Source: Porticoccaceae bacterium (GTDB lineage: Bacteria; Pseudomonadota; Gammaproteobacteria; Pseudomonadales; Porticoccaceae). Taken from it: a DNA stretch of 37,465 nt. Both the position numbers and the translations under genes were made by a program. The stretch's first letter is position 1. Each line of letters opens with the position of its first letter. The stretch spans positions 1-37,465 of the forward strand of contig JAQWMF010000022.1 of the NCBI GenBank assembly GCA_029246925.1, read 5' to 3'. Below are positions 8,504-17,602 of the stretch, one piece after another. Below the pieces are notes generated by a model, which was not told where the DNA came from, ran no database searches, and saw only the letters and a program-made list of their open reading frames with translations.

Positions 8504-9873
8504 ACAAAGTGAATTCATCAATATTAGCCCTTAAAAGCACTCAGGTTGTTTTGAACGGAGAACTTAGACCCGCTCAAATTTTGGTAGAGGACGGGAAAAT
8601 TACTCAGATTGCTGATTTTAAAACAACATTATCGGTAAAAACTGAAGATCTTGGTGATCAGATTATTATGCCCGGCTTGGTGGACACTCATGTTCATATC
8701 AATGAACCTGGGCGCACTGAATGGGAGGGTTTTAATACGGGAACCCAGTCTGCTGCTGCCGGTGGCATTACCTGTGTAGTTGATATGCCTCTTAACTGTA
8801 GCCCAGTAACCACAAGCGCAGAGGCTCTTAAACAAAAACTCGATGCACTCGCTGGAAAATTATGGATTGATTGCGGATTTTGGGGTGGTGTTGTCCCTGA
8901 TAGCTTGGATGATCTCGATGAGCTTATTCAGGCTGGCGTGCTGGGAGTGAAGTCCTTTACCATACATTCTGGCATTGATGATTTTCCTAAAGTTGAGGAG
9001 CGCCACCTCTCTCAAGCTATAGATATTTTAGCTAAATACAATGTGCCCTATTTGATTCATGCTGAGTTAGATGGCGAAGAAAAAGACCCACCTCCAATTG
9101 GTGATAAATACCAAAGTTTTCTTAAGTCACGCCCTAAAAGCTGGGAAAACGATGCGATCCATATGATGATTGATTTAGCTGAGAAAGCCAAAGCAAAGGG
9201 CGTATCAGGTAAAATTCATATTGTGCATCTCTCCTCTGCAGAGGCCCTACCGGCTATCAAGTCTGCCCAACAACGGAATCTGAAATTAACGGCTGAATCC
9301 TGCCCCCATTATTTAACCTTATTTGCAGAAGATATTCCCGACGGCAAAACATTATTTAAATGCTGTCCGCCAATTCGTGAACAACACAATCGAGAACAGC
9401 TATGGCAGGGATTAAATGATGGGACTATTTCCTTTATTGTTTCTGACCACTCGCCCTGTACACCGACACTAAAACATATAGATAGCGGTGATATTGAAAA
9501 CGCTTGGGGTGGTATTTCTTCTCTACAATTTGGGCTATCTATTATTTGGAGCGAAGCACAAAAGCGAGGTTATAGCTTGCCTGAAGTAGTGAATTGGATG
9601 GCTACTGAGCCGGCAAATTTTTCTGGGCTAGGGCACAGAAAAGGGAAGATAGCCTGTGGTTATGACGCAGATTTAGTGGTATTTGATGAAAAGCAAAGCT
9701 ATTGCATCGACCCTGAAATGATCAAATATCGCCACAAAATAACACCCTATGAAGGGCGCGAAGTTTGCGGCGTTGTTAAGCGAACCTATGTGCGAGGCCA
9801 GATGGTCTACAAGGATAACCAATTATTAGGCAGCCCAAGGGGCATGCCTATTTTATCGAATAATAAATTATAA
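8500..9873 (+). CDS. allB: Allantoinase
   Basis: Cyclic amidohydrolase that opens (S)-allantoin to allantoate. Its 457 residues carry the binuclear metal centre of the dihydroorotase/allantoinase class: H64 and H66 in VDTHVHINEPGRTEWEGF, the carboxylated lysine K151 in GVKSF, H187, H243 and D316 in SDHSPC. The EPGRTEWEGF stretch is the allantoinase version rather than dihydroorotase, and the neighbours (alc, uraD, uraH) agree. It overlaps xdhC by 4 bp and precedes alc by 22 bp. Confidence 0.95.
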   Translation: MNKVNSSILALKSTQVVLNGELRPAQILVEDGKITQIADFKTTLSVKTEDLGDQIIMPGLVDTHVHINEPGRTEWEGFNTGTQSAAAGGITCVVDMPLNCSPVTTSAEALKQKLDALAGKLWIDCGFWGGVVPDSLDDLDELIQAGVLGVKSFTIHSGIDDFPKVEERHLSQAIDILAKYNVPYLIHAELDGEEKDPPPIGDKYQSFLKSRPKSWENDAIHMMIDLAEKAKAKGVSGKIHIVHLSSAEALPAIKSAQQRNLKLTAESCPHYLTLFAEDIPDGKTLFKCCPPIREQHNREQLWQGLNDGTISFIVSDHSPCTPTLKHIDSGDIENAWGGISSLQFGLSIIWSEAQKRGYSLPEVVNWMATEPANFSGLGHRKGKIACGYDADLVVFDEKQSYCIDPEMIKYRHKITPYEGREVCGVVKRTYVRGQMVYKDNQLLGSPRGMPILSNNKL

Positions 9874-9895
9874 GAAAATTAAGGGAAGGAACCCC

Positions 9896-10933
9896 ATGAA
9901 TAGTACTCAAGATTACAATGATAAATTTTCAAGTGAATATATCGATCTAGCGAGCGAGCGTGTAAGCGGACGAGCTATAGATTGCAGTGACGAATGGTTT
10001 GCCAACTGTTCGAATCTTGTCAAACCCGGCCGTGGCGTATTTAAAGAAGGTTATTTTGTCGATACCGGTCAGTGGATGGATGGATGGGAATCACGCCGAA
10101 GCTATCGCCGCAACTGGCGTGTTGATTACACTGAAGACTGTGATTGGTGTGAAATTCGCCTTGGCATACCGGGTGTAATTAAAGGCTTTGATATAGATAC
10201 AAACTTTTTCCGCGGCAATGCGCCAGAGACAGTTTCTGTAGAGGCTGCATACATCGATGATGAAGGAAGTGGAAATACACAATGGACTGAAATACTGAGC
10301 AACTCGGCCGTTCAGCCGCACAGCCAAAATTTATTTGATTGCCAAAGCTCTAAAGTATGGACCCATGTGCGCTTAAAAATATTCCCAGATGGCGGCGTTG
10401 CTAGATTTCGTGTTTACGGCGAAGCAAAACTTAACCGAGACCACTTTATTGAGCATGAATTAATCGATTTAGCCTCGGTAATTAACGGTGGTCGCGGTAT
10501 AAGTGCTAGCGATATGTTTTTTAGCTCTCCTAGCAACCTAATTATGCCTAATCGAGGCTTAAACATGGGTGATGGCTGGGAAACAAAACGCCGCCGTGAC
10601 AATAATAATGATTGGGCTATTATTAAATTAGGTTTAGCGGGAACGATTCGCAAAGTCGTTCTTGATACTGCCCATTTTAAAGGTAATTACCCTGATCAGT
10701 TTTCACTTCAAGCTGCTCACAGCAATAACGCCGATGGCAAAAATCTTAGCTGGAAAACCATTATCAAAAAAACCGCGCTACGCGCAGATCACGAACATTT
10801 ATTTATCCATCAGCTTCTGTGCTCAAAAGATGATGAATTTACCCATGTCAGAGTGAATATTTATCCTGATGGCGGCATTAGTCGCCTGCGTATTTTTGGT
10901 TTTCCAAACTGGGAGGCTGTAGAAAAAATATGA
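9896..10933 (+). CDS. alc: Allantoicase
   Basis: Hydrolyses allantoate to ureidoglycolate and urea. The 345-residue protein shows the internal duplication of the family: each half begins IDLAS, runs through a W-E-(S/T)-(R/K)-R segment (about 63 and 222) and a hydrophobic strand ending F(R/K)GN(A/Y)P, and ends with FTHVRVNIYPDGGISRLR or its equivalent. A good ribosome site (GGAAGGA) lies before the ATG at 9896. Using allantoicase (releasing urea) rather than allantoate amidohydrolase (releasing ammonia) means the pathway yields two ureas per allantoin; no urease lies in the window. It overlaps uraD by ATGA. Confidence 0.94.
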   Translation: MNSTQDYNDKFSSEYIDLASERVSGRAIDCSDEWFANCSNLVKPGRGVFKEGYFVDTGQWMDGWESRRSYRRNWRVDYTEDCDWCEIRLGIPGVIKGFDIDTNFFRGNAPETVSVEAAYIDDEGSGNTQWTEILSNSAVQPHSQNLFDCQSSKVWTHVRLKIFPDGGVARFRVYGEAKLNRDHFIEHELIDLASVINGGRGISASDMFFSSPSNLIMPNRGLNMGDGWETKRRRDNNNDWAIIKLGLAGTIRKVVLDTAHFKGNYPDQFSLQAAHSNNADGKNLSWKTIIKKTALRADHEHLFIHQLLCSKDDEFTHVRVNIYPDGGISRLRIFGFPNWEAVEKI

Positions 10934-11430
10934 GTTTACACGAAGTAAATACTGTTGATCGCGATAGTGCGACACATATTTTTATGCAGTGCTGTACCAG
11001 CAAGCATTGGGTAGAAAAAATGGTCGCTGACAGACCCTACAATGATTTTAATACCGTGCGAAAAGCCGCAGATCAGCACTGGGATCAAATGACTGAGCAT
11101 GATTATCTAGAGGCCTTTGAGGGTCACCCAAAGATTGGTGATGTCAGCTCACTAAAAGCCAAATATGCCAACACCAAAGCATTGGCTTCTGGAGAGCAAG
11201 CTGGCGCTAACCAAGCTAGCGATCAAATAATTATCGCTCTTGCCGATGAAAATCGGGCCTATGAAGAAAAATATGGGTTTATTTTTATTGTTTGCGCTAC
11301 AGGAAAGGGCGCTGAGGACATGCTCGATTTACTTCGTGCTCGTTTAAAAAACGATCGTCACAGGGAACTTGAAATTGCCAGTGAGGAACAACGAAAAATA
11401 TTTCATCTTCGCTTGGAGAAACTACTATGA
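10930..11430 (+). CDS. uraD: OHCU decarboxylase (2-oxo-4-hydroxy-4-carboxy-5-ureidoimidazoline decarboxylase)
   Basis: Stereospecific decarboxylation of OHCU to (S)-allantoin, the last step of uricolysis. It is 166 residues, the normal size, and all helical in the family. The catalytic region EGHPKIGD contains H66; the SGEQAG segment and the later YGFIFIVCATGKGAEDML strand/helix match the family. It is translationally coupled on both sides by 4-bp overlaps, with alc and uraH, so the two uricolysis enzymes that handle unstable intermediates are made side by side. Confidence 0.94.
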   Translation: MSLHEVNTVDRDSATHIFMQCCTSKHWVEKMVADRPYNDFNTVRKAADQHWDQMTEHDYLEAFEGHPKIGDVSSLKAKYANTKALASGEQAGANQASDQIIIALADENRAYEEKYGFIFIVCATGKGAEDMLDLLRARLKNDRHRELEIASEEQRKIFHLRLEKLL

Positions 11431-11768
11431 GTGGCATCACAACACATATTTTGGATACTGCGCGCGGCACTCCCGCTAGCAATGTTGCAATAACCCTATC
11501 TAAGTTGGAAAAAGATCAGTGGCAACCTATTGGCAGTGGCAACACCAATGATGATGGTCGAATTACCGATCTGTGTAAACAGCAAACTGTTTTATCGGTG
11601 GGAACCTACAAAATGCATTTTGCTACCAAACAGTATTTTTCGGCTGTTGGCGATGCAGTGTTCTACCCATATGCAGAGATAGTTTTCGTCATCGACAATA
11701 TTGACCAACACTATCATATTCCCCTTTTGCTCTCCCCCTTCGGATACTCAACCTACAGAGGTAGCTAA
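11427..11768 (+). CDS. uraH: 5-hydroxyisourate hydrolase (transthyretin-like)
   Basis: Hydrolyses 5-hydroxyisourate, the product of PuuD, to OHCU. At 113 residues it has the standard transthyretin-related hallmarks: N-terminal HILDTARGTPA with H7, an internal GRI segment, and the diagnostic C-terminal tetrapeptide YRGS. No signal peptide, so cytoplasmic. It overlaps uraD by 4 bp and allA by 1 bp (TAATG). Confidence 0.96.
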   Translation: MSGITTHILDTARGTPASNVAITLSKLEKDQWQPIGSGNTNDDGRITDLCKQQTVLSVGTYKMHFATKQYFSAVGDAVFYPYAEIVFVIDNIDQHYHIPLLLSPFGYSTYRGS

Positions 11769-12283
11769 TGACTGAAATCAAACTCCAAATCGAGCCACTG
11801 ACAAAACAAGGCTTTGCGCCCTATGGCGATGTTATTGAAGTCAACAGTGAAAACCAAATAATTTCTATTAATCACGGGTTGGCCGATCGTCATCACGATT
11901 TAATCAAGGTTGATGTGAACAATGAAAATGGTCATACCATCGTCAGTATTATAGATACACAAAAAGTTTGTCTGCCCTTCCGTGTCTGCGTTATGGAGAG
12001 ACATCCACTGGGTAGTCAGGCTTTTATGCCCATCGGCAACAACCCGTACATAGTGGTAGTCACCGAGCCCGGCGAATTTGATTACAACCAGTTAAAGGGT
12101 TTTCTAGTTCGACCTGATCAGGGTGTTAATTATGCCAAGGGAACCTGGCATCACTCCTGCATGAGTCTCTATGAGGCAAACCAATTTTTGGTGGTCGATC
12201 GCGGTGGTCAAGGAGCTAATTGCGATTTCGTGGCAGTTCCAGATAACGTTAGCATCACAATAGATGACGAAGATTGTCTATGA
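11768..12283 (+). CDS. allA: Ureidoglycolate lyase
   Basis: Splits ureidoglycolate into glyoxylate and urea. The 171-residue protein matches the cupin-fold AllA family: N-terminal PLTKQGFAPYGDVIE, VMERHPLGSQAFMPIG in the middle, and the G-V-NY-KGTWHH segment near residues 120-127. It connects the allantoin branch to gcl, hyi and glxR, which consume glyoxylate. It starts on the last base of uraH and shares ATGA (12280-12283) with guaD. Confidence 0.93.
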   Translation: MTEIKLQIEPLTKQGFAPYGDVIEVNSENQIISINHGLADRHHDLIKVDVNNENGHTIVSIIDTQKVCLPFRVCVMERHPLGSQAFMPIGNNPYIVVVTEPGEFDYNQLKGFLVRPDQGVNYAKGTWHHSCMSLYEANQFLVVDRGGQGANCDFVAVPDNVSITIDDEDCL

Positions 12284-13578
12284 TAGCTCACCGCGGCGAA
12301 ATTCTGCATTTCTTGGCTGATCCGGATCGAGTCCAAGAGCCGCTGTGCTATGAGTATTTCCCCGATGGTTTACTGGTGATTAAAGACGGCGTTGTACAGA
12401 GTCTTTCCGATGCTTCACAGGCAATCACAAAACTGGATCCAAAAACTGAAGTCATTGAGCATAAAAACAGTTTGATTATGCCCGGTTTTGTGGATACCCA
12501 TATTCACTTCCCTCAAACGGAAATCATTGCCGCCTATGGAGAGCAGCTTTTACAGTGGCTAGATAAATACACCTTCCCTACCGAAAGAAAATTTGAAGAT
12601 AAAGCCTATGCGCGCAATATAGCTGAAAAATTTCTTAATGAACTACTTAGAGCAGGGACTACCACGGCATTGGTATTTGGCACTGTTCACAAACAATCAG
12701 TAGAGGCTTTTTTTGAAGCCTGTGAACAACGCAATTTGCGCATGATTGCCGGCAAAGTGATGATGGACCGCAATGCGCCGGATTATCTGACGGACTGCCC
12801 AGAGTCATCCTATCAAGACAGCAAGTCTTTGATTGAGAAATGGCACAACCGCGGTCGTCTACGCTATGCAGTAACACCCAGATTCTCCCCCACCTCTAGC
12901 TATGAGCAGTTACAGAAAGCTGGGCAACTTATGCGTGAATATCCAGATATTTACATGCATACCCACCTTTCAGAAAACCTTGATGAGGTAGCTTGGGTCA
13001 AAGAGCTTTTCCCCGACTGTGATAACTATTTGGCTACCTATGATCGCGCAGGATTACTGGGACGCCGCAGTGTGTTTGCTCACTGCATACATCTTTGTGA
13101 CAGCGAGTGGCAACGGATGGTAGATACGCATTCAGGTATTGCTTTTTGCCCAACGTCTAATCTATTTCTCGGCAGTGGCTTGTTTAATCTAAGTCGCGCA
13201 GTAGAAAACAATATTAACGTAGGTATGGGGACTGATGTAGGCGGTGGAACGAGTTTTTCTATTCTTCAAACACTGAATGAAGCCTACAAAGTGGTGCAGT
13301 TGCGCGGCCAAACAGTCTCTATTCTTAAAATGTTTTATCTAGCTACCTTAGGTGGTGCTAAAACGCTTGATTTAGACGATAAGATTGGCAATTTTGAGGT
13401 TGGAAAAGAAGCCGACTTGGTAGTCTTAGATAAACATTCTACTCCATTGATGGAACTGCGCCTTAATGAACACAATGACCTTTTAGAGCAATTATTTGTA
13501 TTAAGTATGCTGGGCGATGATCGCACAGTAAAACAGACTTGGTCCGCAGGAACTAAAGTACACGATCGGGATCAGTAA
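12280..13578 (+). CDS. guaD: Guanine deaminase
   Basis: Deaminates guanine to xanthine, feeding xanthine dehydrogenase. It is 432 residues, an amidohydrolase with one zinc site: H74 and H76 in PGFVDTHIHFPQT, H229 with E232 in MHTHLSENLDE, H268 and D319 in GMGTDVGGG. PGFVDTHIHFPQ is characteristic of guanine deaminases. A TTG at 12274 would extend it by two residues, but ATG at 12280 is preferred because its ATGA overlaps the allA stop, the coupling style used throughout this operon. A 50-bp gap separates it from puuD. Confidence 0.94.
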   Translation: MIAHRGEILHFLADPDRVQEPLCYEYFPDGLLVIKDGVVQSLSDASQAITKLDPKTEVIEHKNSLIMPGFVDTHIHFPQTEIIAAYGEQLLQWLDKYTFPTERKFEDKAYARNIAEKFLNELLRAGTTTALVFGTVHKQSVEAFFEACEQRNLRMIAGKVMMDRNAPDYLTDCPESSYQDSKSLIEKWHNRGRLRYAVTPRFSPTSSYEQLQKAGQLMREYPDIYMHTHLSENLDEVAWVKELFPDCDNYLATYDRAGLLGRRSVFAHCIHLCDSEWQRMVDTHSGIAFCPTSNLFLGSGLFNLSRAVENNINVGMGTDVGGGTSFSILQTLNEAYKVVQLRGQTVSILKMFYLATLGGAKTLDLDDKIGNFEVGKEADLVVLDKHSTPLMELRLNEHNDLLEQLFVLSMLGDDRTVKQTWSAGTKVHDRDQ

Positions 13579-13628
13579 TCGAACAACTGACACCTATACT
13601 TCTAAATCATAGTTACAAGGAATGTTAG

Positions 13629-14837
13629 ATGGAAACTTATATTATTGAATGGCTAAGCTTAATTTTTCGCTGGTTACATGTCATCACTGGCGTGGCATGG
13701 ATCGGCGCTTCATTTTATTTTGTCTGGCTTGATAATAGCCTACAAAACCCTCCTCAATGGAAAAAAGATAAGGGTATCAAAGGCGATTTATGGGCAATAC
13801 ATGGTGGCGGTATCTATGAAGTTGCCAAGTATAGATTACAGCCTGAAAAAATGCCTGAGACCCTACACTGGTTTAAATGGGAAGCCTATACCACTTGGAT
13901 AACCGGCATGCTGTTGCTTGCCATCATCTACTATTTAGGTGCAGATTCTTACCTAATTGATAAGCGTGTAGCTGATTTAAGTCAACTTCAGGCAATCGCA
14001 CTAGGTTTGGGGATTATATTAGGCAGTTGGGTGATCTACGAGCTGCTCTGCTCCAGCCAGTTGGCCAAAAATGGCTTGGTTATTTCGGCCTTATTGATTT
14101 TATTTGCCACAACCATTGCCTTCTTGTTAACGCAGCTATTTAGCGGTCGCGGCGCCTATATTCACTTTGGTGCAGTTATTGGCACATTGATGGCGGGCAA
14201 CGTTTTTCGGGTGATTATTCCCGGACAAAAGGCCTTGGTAGCGGCGATTATTGAGGGTAAAGAACCCGAGGCTAAATGGGCCGAAAAAGCTAAGCTACAC
14301 TCTACACACAACACCTATTTGACCTTGCCATTGCTGTTTATAATGATCAGCAACCATTACCCTATAACCTATGATCATAATTTTAACTGGCTGATACTGT
14401 TAGCCATCACCGCAATTACAGCGATTGCTCGACAGTTTTTTATTCTTAAGCATAAGGGGCTACACAAGCCCTCAATTTTGATTGTTTCTGCAATGGCAAC
14501 ACTGGCATTGGCGATCCTTATTGCTCCAAAACAGATAATGCCTTCGGTAACTGTAAAAAATATTGATAAGTCTCAACTAACTGTCCAAGTTTTGTCTATT
14601 ATTAAAGAACGTTGCGCAACCTGTCATGCCAAAAGTCCGACTGATGAGGTGTTTTCAGTGGCTCCTGGCGGTGTGGCATTGGAGACTATGGATGATATCC
14701 ATCAATGGGCCCCGCAGATAAATGCTAGAAGTGTGCAATCACATAATATGCCATTTATGAATAAAACCGGTATGACTCAAGAAGAGAGAAATACTGTGGC
14801 TCGCTGGCTGGAATTAAAAGATCAGGCTGGCAACTAG
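13629..14837 (+). CDS. puuD: Membrane-bound cytochrome c urate oxidase (PuuD)
   Basis: Oxidises urate to 5-hydroxyisourate, passing electrons into the respiratory chain instead of making hydrogen peroxide. It has 402 residues: an N-terminal integral-membrane domain with about eight helices (residues 5-300, including WLHVITGVAWIGASFYFVW and HFGAVIGTLMAGNVFRVIIPGQ) and a C-terminal cytochrome c domain with the heme motif CATCH (C329, C332, H333) and M374 in NMPF as possible axial ligand. The operon has no soluble uricase, so PuuD fills the one gap between xdhAB and uraH. AAGGA lies 7 nt before the ATG. Confidence 0.93.
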   Translation: METYIIEWLSLIFRWLHVITGVAWIGASFYFVWLDNSLQNPPQWKKDKGIKGDLWAIHGGGIYEVAKYRLQPEKMPETLHWFKWEAYTTWITGMLLLAIIYYLGADSYLIDKRVADLSQLQAIALGLGIILGSWVIYELLCSSQLAKNGLVISALLILFATTIAFLLTQLFSGRGAYIHFGAVIGTLMAGNVFRVIIPGQKALVAAIIEGKEPEAKWAEKAKLHSTHNTYLTLPLLFIMISNHYPITYDHNFNWLILLAITAITAIARQFFILKHKGLHKPSILIVSAMATLALAILIAPKQIMPSVTVKNIDKSQLTVQVLSIIKERCATCHAKSPTDEVFSVAPGGVALETMDDIHQWAPQINARSVQSHNMPFMNKTGMTQEERNTVARWLELKDQAGN

Positions 14838-14874
14838 AACAGCAAATTGATAAATATTTAACCCGCAAATATCA

Positions 14875-14890
14875 ATCAATAATTATTGAT
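14875..14890. promoter_or_regulatory. Perfect 16-bp palindrome upstream of gcl
   Basis: ATCAATAATTATTGAT is its own reverse complement and sits in the 110-bp gap between puuD and gcl, the largest gap in the operon. It may be an operator for an internal promoter of gcl-hyi-glxR. No convincing -35/-10 pair could be fixed, and AT-rich palindromes arise easily by chance, so the assignment is tentative. Confidence 0.35.
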
Positions 14891-14947
14891 AACTGTGATG
14901 CTTTAACTAATCCCATACTTAGGGAATAAAACAAAAGGACTTGTACT

Positions 14948-16780
14948 GTGAGTAAAATGAGAGCTGTTGATGCTGCTGTTGCAGTGTTAAAGAAAGAAGG
15001 TGTCAAAGCGACATTTGGCGTGCCAGGGGCCGCTATCAATCCATTCTATTCAGCGATGAAAAAATCCAATGATGATACCGATCAATCCAATGATGGGTCT
15101 GATCGCATTGATCACTACCTTGCGCGCCATGTAGAAGGGGCATCCCATATGGCTGAGGGCTATACCAGAGCTAACCCTGGCAATATTGGTGTTTGTGTGG
15201 GTACCTCAGGGCCAGCGGGGACAGATATGATCACAGGATTGTATTCTGCGATTGCAGATTCAATTCCTATTCTTTGTATTACCGGTCAGGCGCCTCGCGC
15301 TAAACTTCACAAAGAGGACTTTCAAGCGGTTGATATTGAAACAATTGCTGAAGGCGTTACCAAGTGGTCGGTGACCGTGCGTGAACCTGCCCTAGTGCCA
15401 CGCGTTTTTCAAAAGGCATTTCATTTAATGCGCTCTTCAAGACCGGGTCCCGTTTTAATAGATTTACCCATTGATGTTCAGTTAGCTGAAATTGAATTTG
15501 ATATAGACAGCTATGAACCCATGCCGGCCTATAAACCAAAGGCTACTGAAGCGCAGATTGAAAAAGCACTTACTATGCTAAATGAGGCAGAGCGCCCCCT
15601 TATCGTAACTGGCGGTGGCGTTATCAATGCTAATGCGAGTGATAAATTACAGGAATTTGCCGAGATCACCGGCATACCCGTTGTACCGACATTGATGGGA
15701 TGGGGTACCATTCCAGATGATCATCCATTGATGGCTGGGATGGTGGGACTGCAAACATCTCACCGCTATGGAAATGCCACCATGCTTGCTTCTGATTTCG
15801 TGTTTGGCATAGGTAATCGCTGGGCAAACCGTCATACAGGCTCTACAGATATTTACACAAAGGGCCGCAAGTTTGTTCATATCGATATTGAGCCCACCCA
15901 GATTGGTCGTGTTTTTGAGCCTGATTACGGCATAGTTTCTGATGCTGGCGAAGCATTAGAGTTACTGGTGGAGAAAGCAAAAGATTGGAAACGCAAAGGT
16001 ATTTTAAAAGACCGCAGCAGCTGGGTATCCGATTGCCAGACTAGAAAAACTCAGTTATTACGCAAAACCAGTTTTGATGAGGCGCCTATCAAGCCACAAA
16101 AAGTGTATGCAGAGATGAACAAAGCCTTTGGTAAAGATGCCTGTTATGTAAGCACTATTGGCCTGTCACAGATTGCTGGCGCTCAGTTTTTACATGTGTA
16201 TAAACCTAGACATTGGATCAACTGTGGTCAGGCTGGCCCTCTAGGCTGGACTGTGCCCGCCGCTCTGGGTGTTTGCGTTGCAGACCCTGAGCGTCAGGTG
16301 GTAGCCCTATCGGGTGATTATGATTTTCAATTTATGATTGAAGAACTGGCTGTGGGCGCTCAATTCAAACTGCCCTATATTCACGTACTGGTTAATAACT
16401 CATATCTAGGTCTTATCAGACAGGCTCAACGCGGCTTTGATATGGACTATGGCGTGCAGTTGGCTTTTGACAATATTAATGCGCCGGAGCTTGAGGGCTA
16501 TGGCGTGGATCATATCGCAGTGATCGAAGGTCTCGGCTGTAAAGCAATAAGAGTAAGGGAGCCCGGAGATATTGCCGGCGCTTTCGAAGAAGCGCAGAGC
16601 CTAATGGAAAGGCATCATGTTCCTGTGGTAGTAGAAATTATCTTGGAAAGGATCACCAATATTGCTATGGGAACAGAAATTGACAACATTACTGAACATG
16701 AAGATCTAGCTGAATCAATAGCAGATGCTCCCACTGCTATTGCTTTTGATGAAACTTACATAGAACGAACAAAGGACTGA
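14948..16780 (+). CDS. gcl: Glyoxylate carboligase (tartronate-semialdehyde synthase)
   Basis: Thiamin-diphosphate and FAD enzyme joining two glyoxylates to tartronate semialdehyde and CO2. It is 610 residues. The GTG start at 14948 has AAAGGA 8 nt upstream, and the N-terminus [19 protein letters not shown] matches known Gcl starts. The family hallmark is visible: valine (V62, in [14 protein letters not shown]) stands where other ThDP enzymes carry the activating glutamate. The ThDP/Mg site appears as SGDYDFQF followed by [11 protein letters not shown]. Relative to the E. coli enzyme as remembered, about 11 acidic residues ([13 protein letters not shown] region, 40-52) are inserted before the ThDP-proximal segment. 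hyi follows after 3 bp. Confidence 0.96.
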   Translation: MSKMRAVDAAVAVLKKEGVKATFGVPGAAINPFYSAMKKSNDDTDQSNDGSDRIDHYLARHVEGASHMAEGYTRANPGNIGVCVGTSGPAGTDMITGLYSAIADSIPILCITGQAPRAKLHKEDFQAVDIETIAEGVTKWSVTVREPALVPRVFQKAFHLMRSSRPGPVLIDLPIDVQLAEIEFDIDSYEPMPAYKPKATEAQIEKALTMLNEAERPLIVTGGGVINANASDKLQEFAEITGIPVVPTLMGWGTIPDDHPLMAGMVGLQTSHRYGNATMLASDFVFGIGNRWANRHTGSTDIYTKGRKFVHIDIEPTQIGRVFEPDYGIVSDAGEALELLVEKAKDWKRKGILKDRSSWVSDCQTRKTQLLRKTSFDEAPIKPQKVYAEMNKAFGKDACYVSTIGLSQIAGAQFLHVYKPRHWINCGQAGPLGWTVPAALGVCVADPERQVVALSGDYDFQFMIEELAVGAQFKLPYIHVLVNNSYLGLIRQAQRGFDMDYGVQLAFDNINAPELEGYGVDHIAVIEGLGCKAIRVREPGDIAGAFEEAQSLMERHHVPVVVEIILERITNIAMGTEIDNITEHEDLAESIADAPTAIAFDETYIERTKD

Positions 16781-16783
16781 TCG

Positions 16784-17560
16784 ATGCCAAAGATATGTGC
16801 CAATTTATCTATGCTATTTAATGAATATGATTTTCTCGATAAATTTGAACGAGCTGCTAGTGCCGGTTTTAAAGGCGTGGAATATTTATTTCCTTATCAA
16901 TATGCCTCTAATGCTATTAAACAGCGCTTAGATGACAATCAACTCACTCAAGTGTTATTTAATCTACCCGCTGGAGACTGGGCTAGTGGCGAACGCGGTA
17001 TTGCCTGTCACCCCGATCGGATAAGCGAGTTTCGCGACGGTGTTGAGCAGGCTATCGACTATGCAAAGGATCTTAATTGCGGACAATGCAATGCCTTAGC
17101 TGGCATTGTTCCGAATGATATTAGCCCTGAACAGGCGGAGGAAACTTTTATTGATAATTTGCGCTTTGCATCTGACACGTTAGAACAGCATGGCATTAAG
17201 CTATTAATTGAAGCTATCAACACCTACGATATTCCGAGATTTTTCCTAAATAACACCGCTCAGACGATGAAGATTTTGGATGAAGTGGGAAGTAACAACC
17301 TCTCATACCAATATGATATCTACCACATGCAACGCATGGAGGGAGAAGTATCATCTACTATTCAAAAAAATCTCGCGCGTATTGGGCATCTTCAGCTTGC
17401 AGATAACCCAGGCCGTCATGAACCGGGCACTGGAGAAATTAATTATGATTTTCTAATCAAATTTATTGATCAATTGGGTTACCAAGGTTGGATTGGAGCA
17501 GAGTATATTCCAGCAGACTCCACTGAGAAGGGTCTGGGTTGGATTAAACAATATATCTAA
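16784..17560 (+). CDS. hyi: Hydroxypyruvate isomerase
   Basis: TIM-barrel sugar-isomerase-fold protein of 258 residues that interconverts hydroxypyruvate and tartronate semialdehyde. Family features: N-terminal ANLSMLFNEYDFLDKFERAA, GFKGVEYLFPY, the LIEAINTYDIPRFFL metal-binding strand and IGHLQLADNPGRHEPGTGE near residue 205, ending in GWIGAEYIP. It sits between gcl and glxR as in other glyoxylate operons; AAGGA from the end of gcl is its ribosome site. Confidence 0.94.
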   Translation: MPKICANLSMLFNEYDFLDKFERAASAGFKGVEYLFPYQYASNAIKQRLDDNQLTQVLFNLPAGDWASGERGIACHPDRISEFRDGVEQAIDYAKDLNCGQCNALAGIVPNDISPEQAEETFIDNLRFASDTLEQHGIKLLIEAINTYDIPRFFLNNTAQTMKILDEVGSNNLSYQYDIYHMQRMEGEVSSTIQKNLARIGHLQLADNPGRHEPGTGEINYDFLIKFIDQLGYQGWIGAEYIPADSTEKGLGWIKQYI

Positions 17561-17602
17561 CTAACTAATATTTAAAATACAAAACATTTAAGGAGATTGA
17601 AT

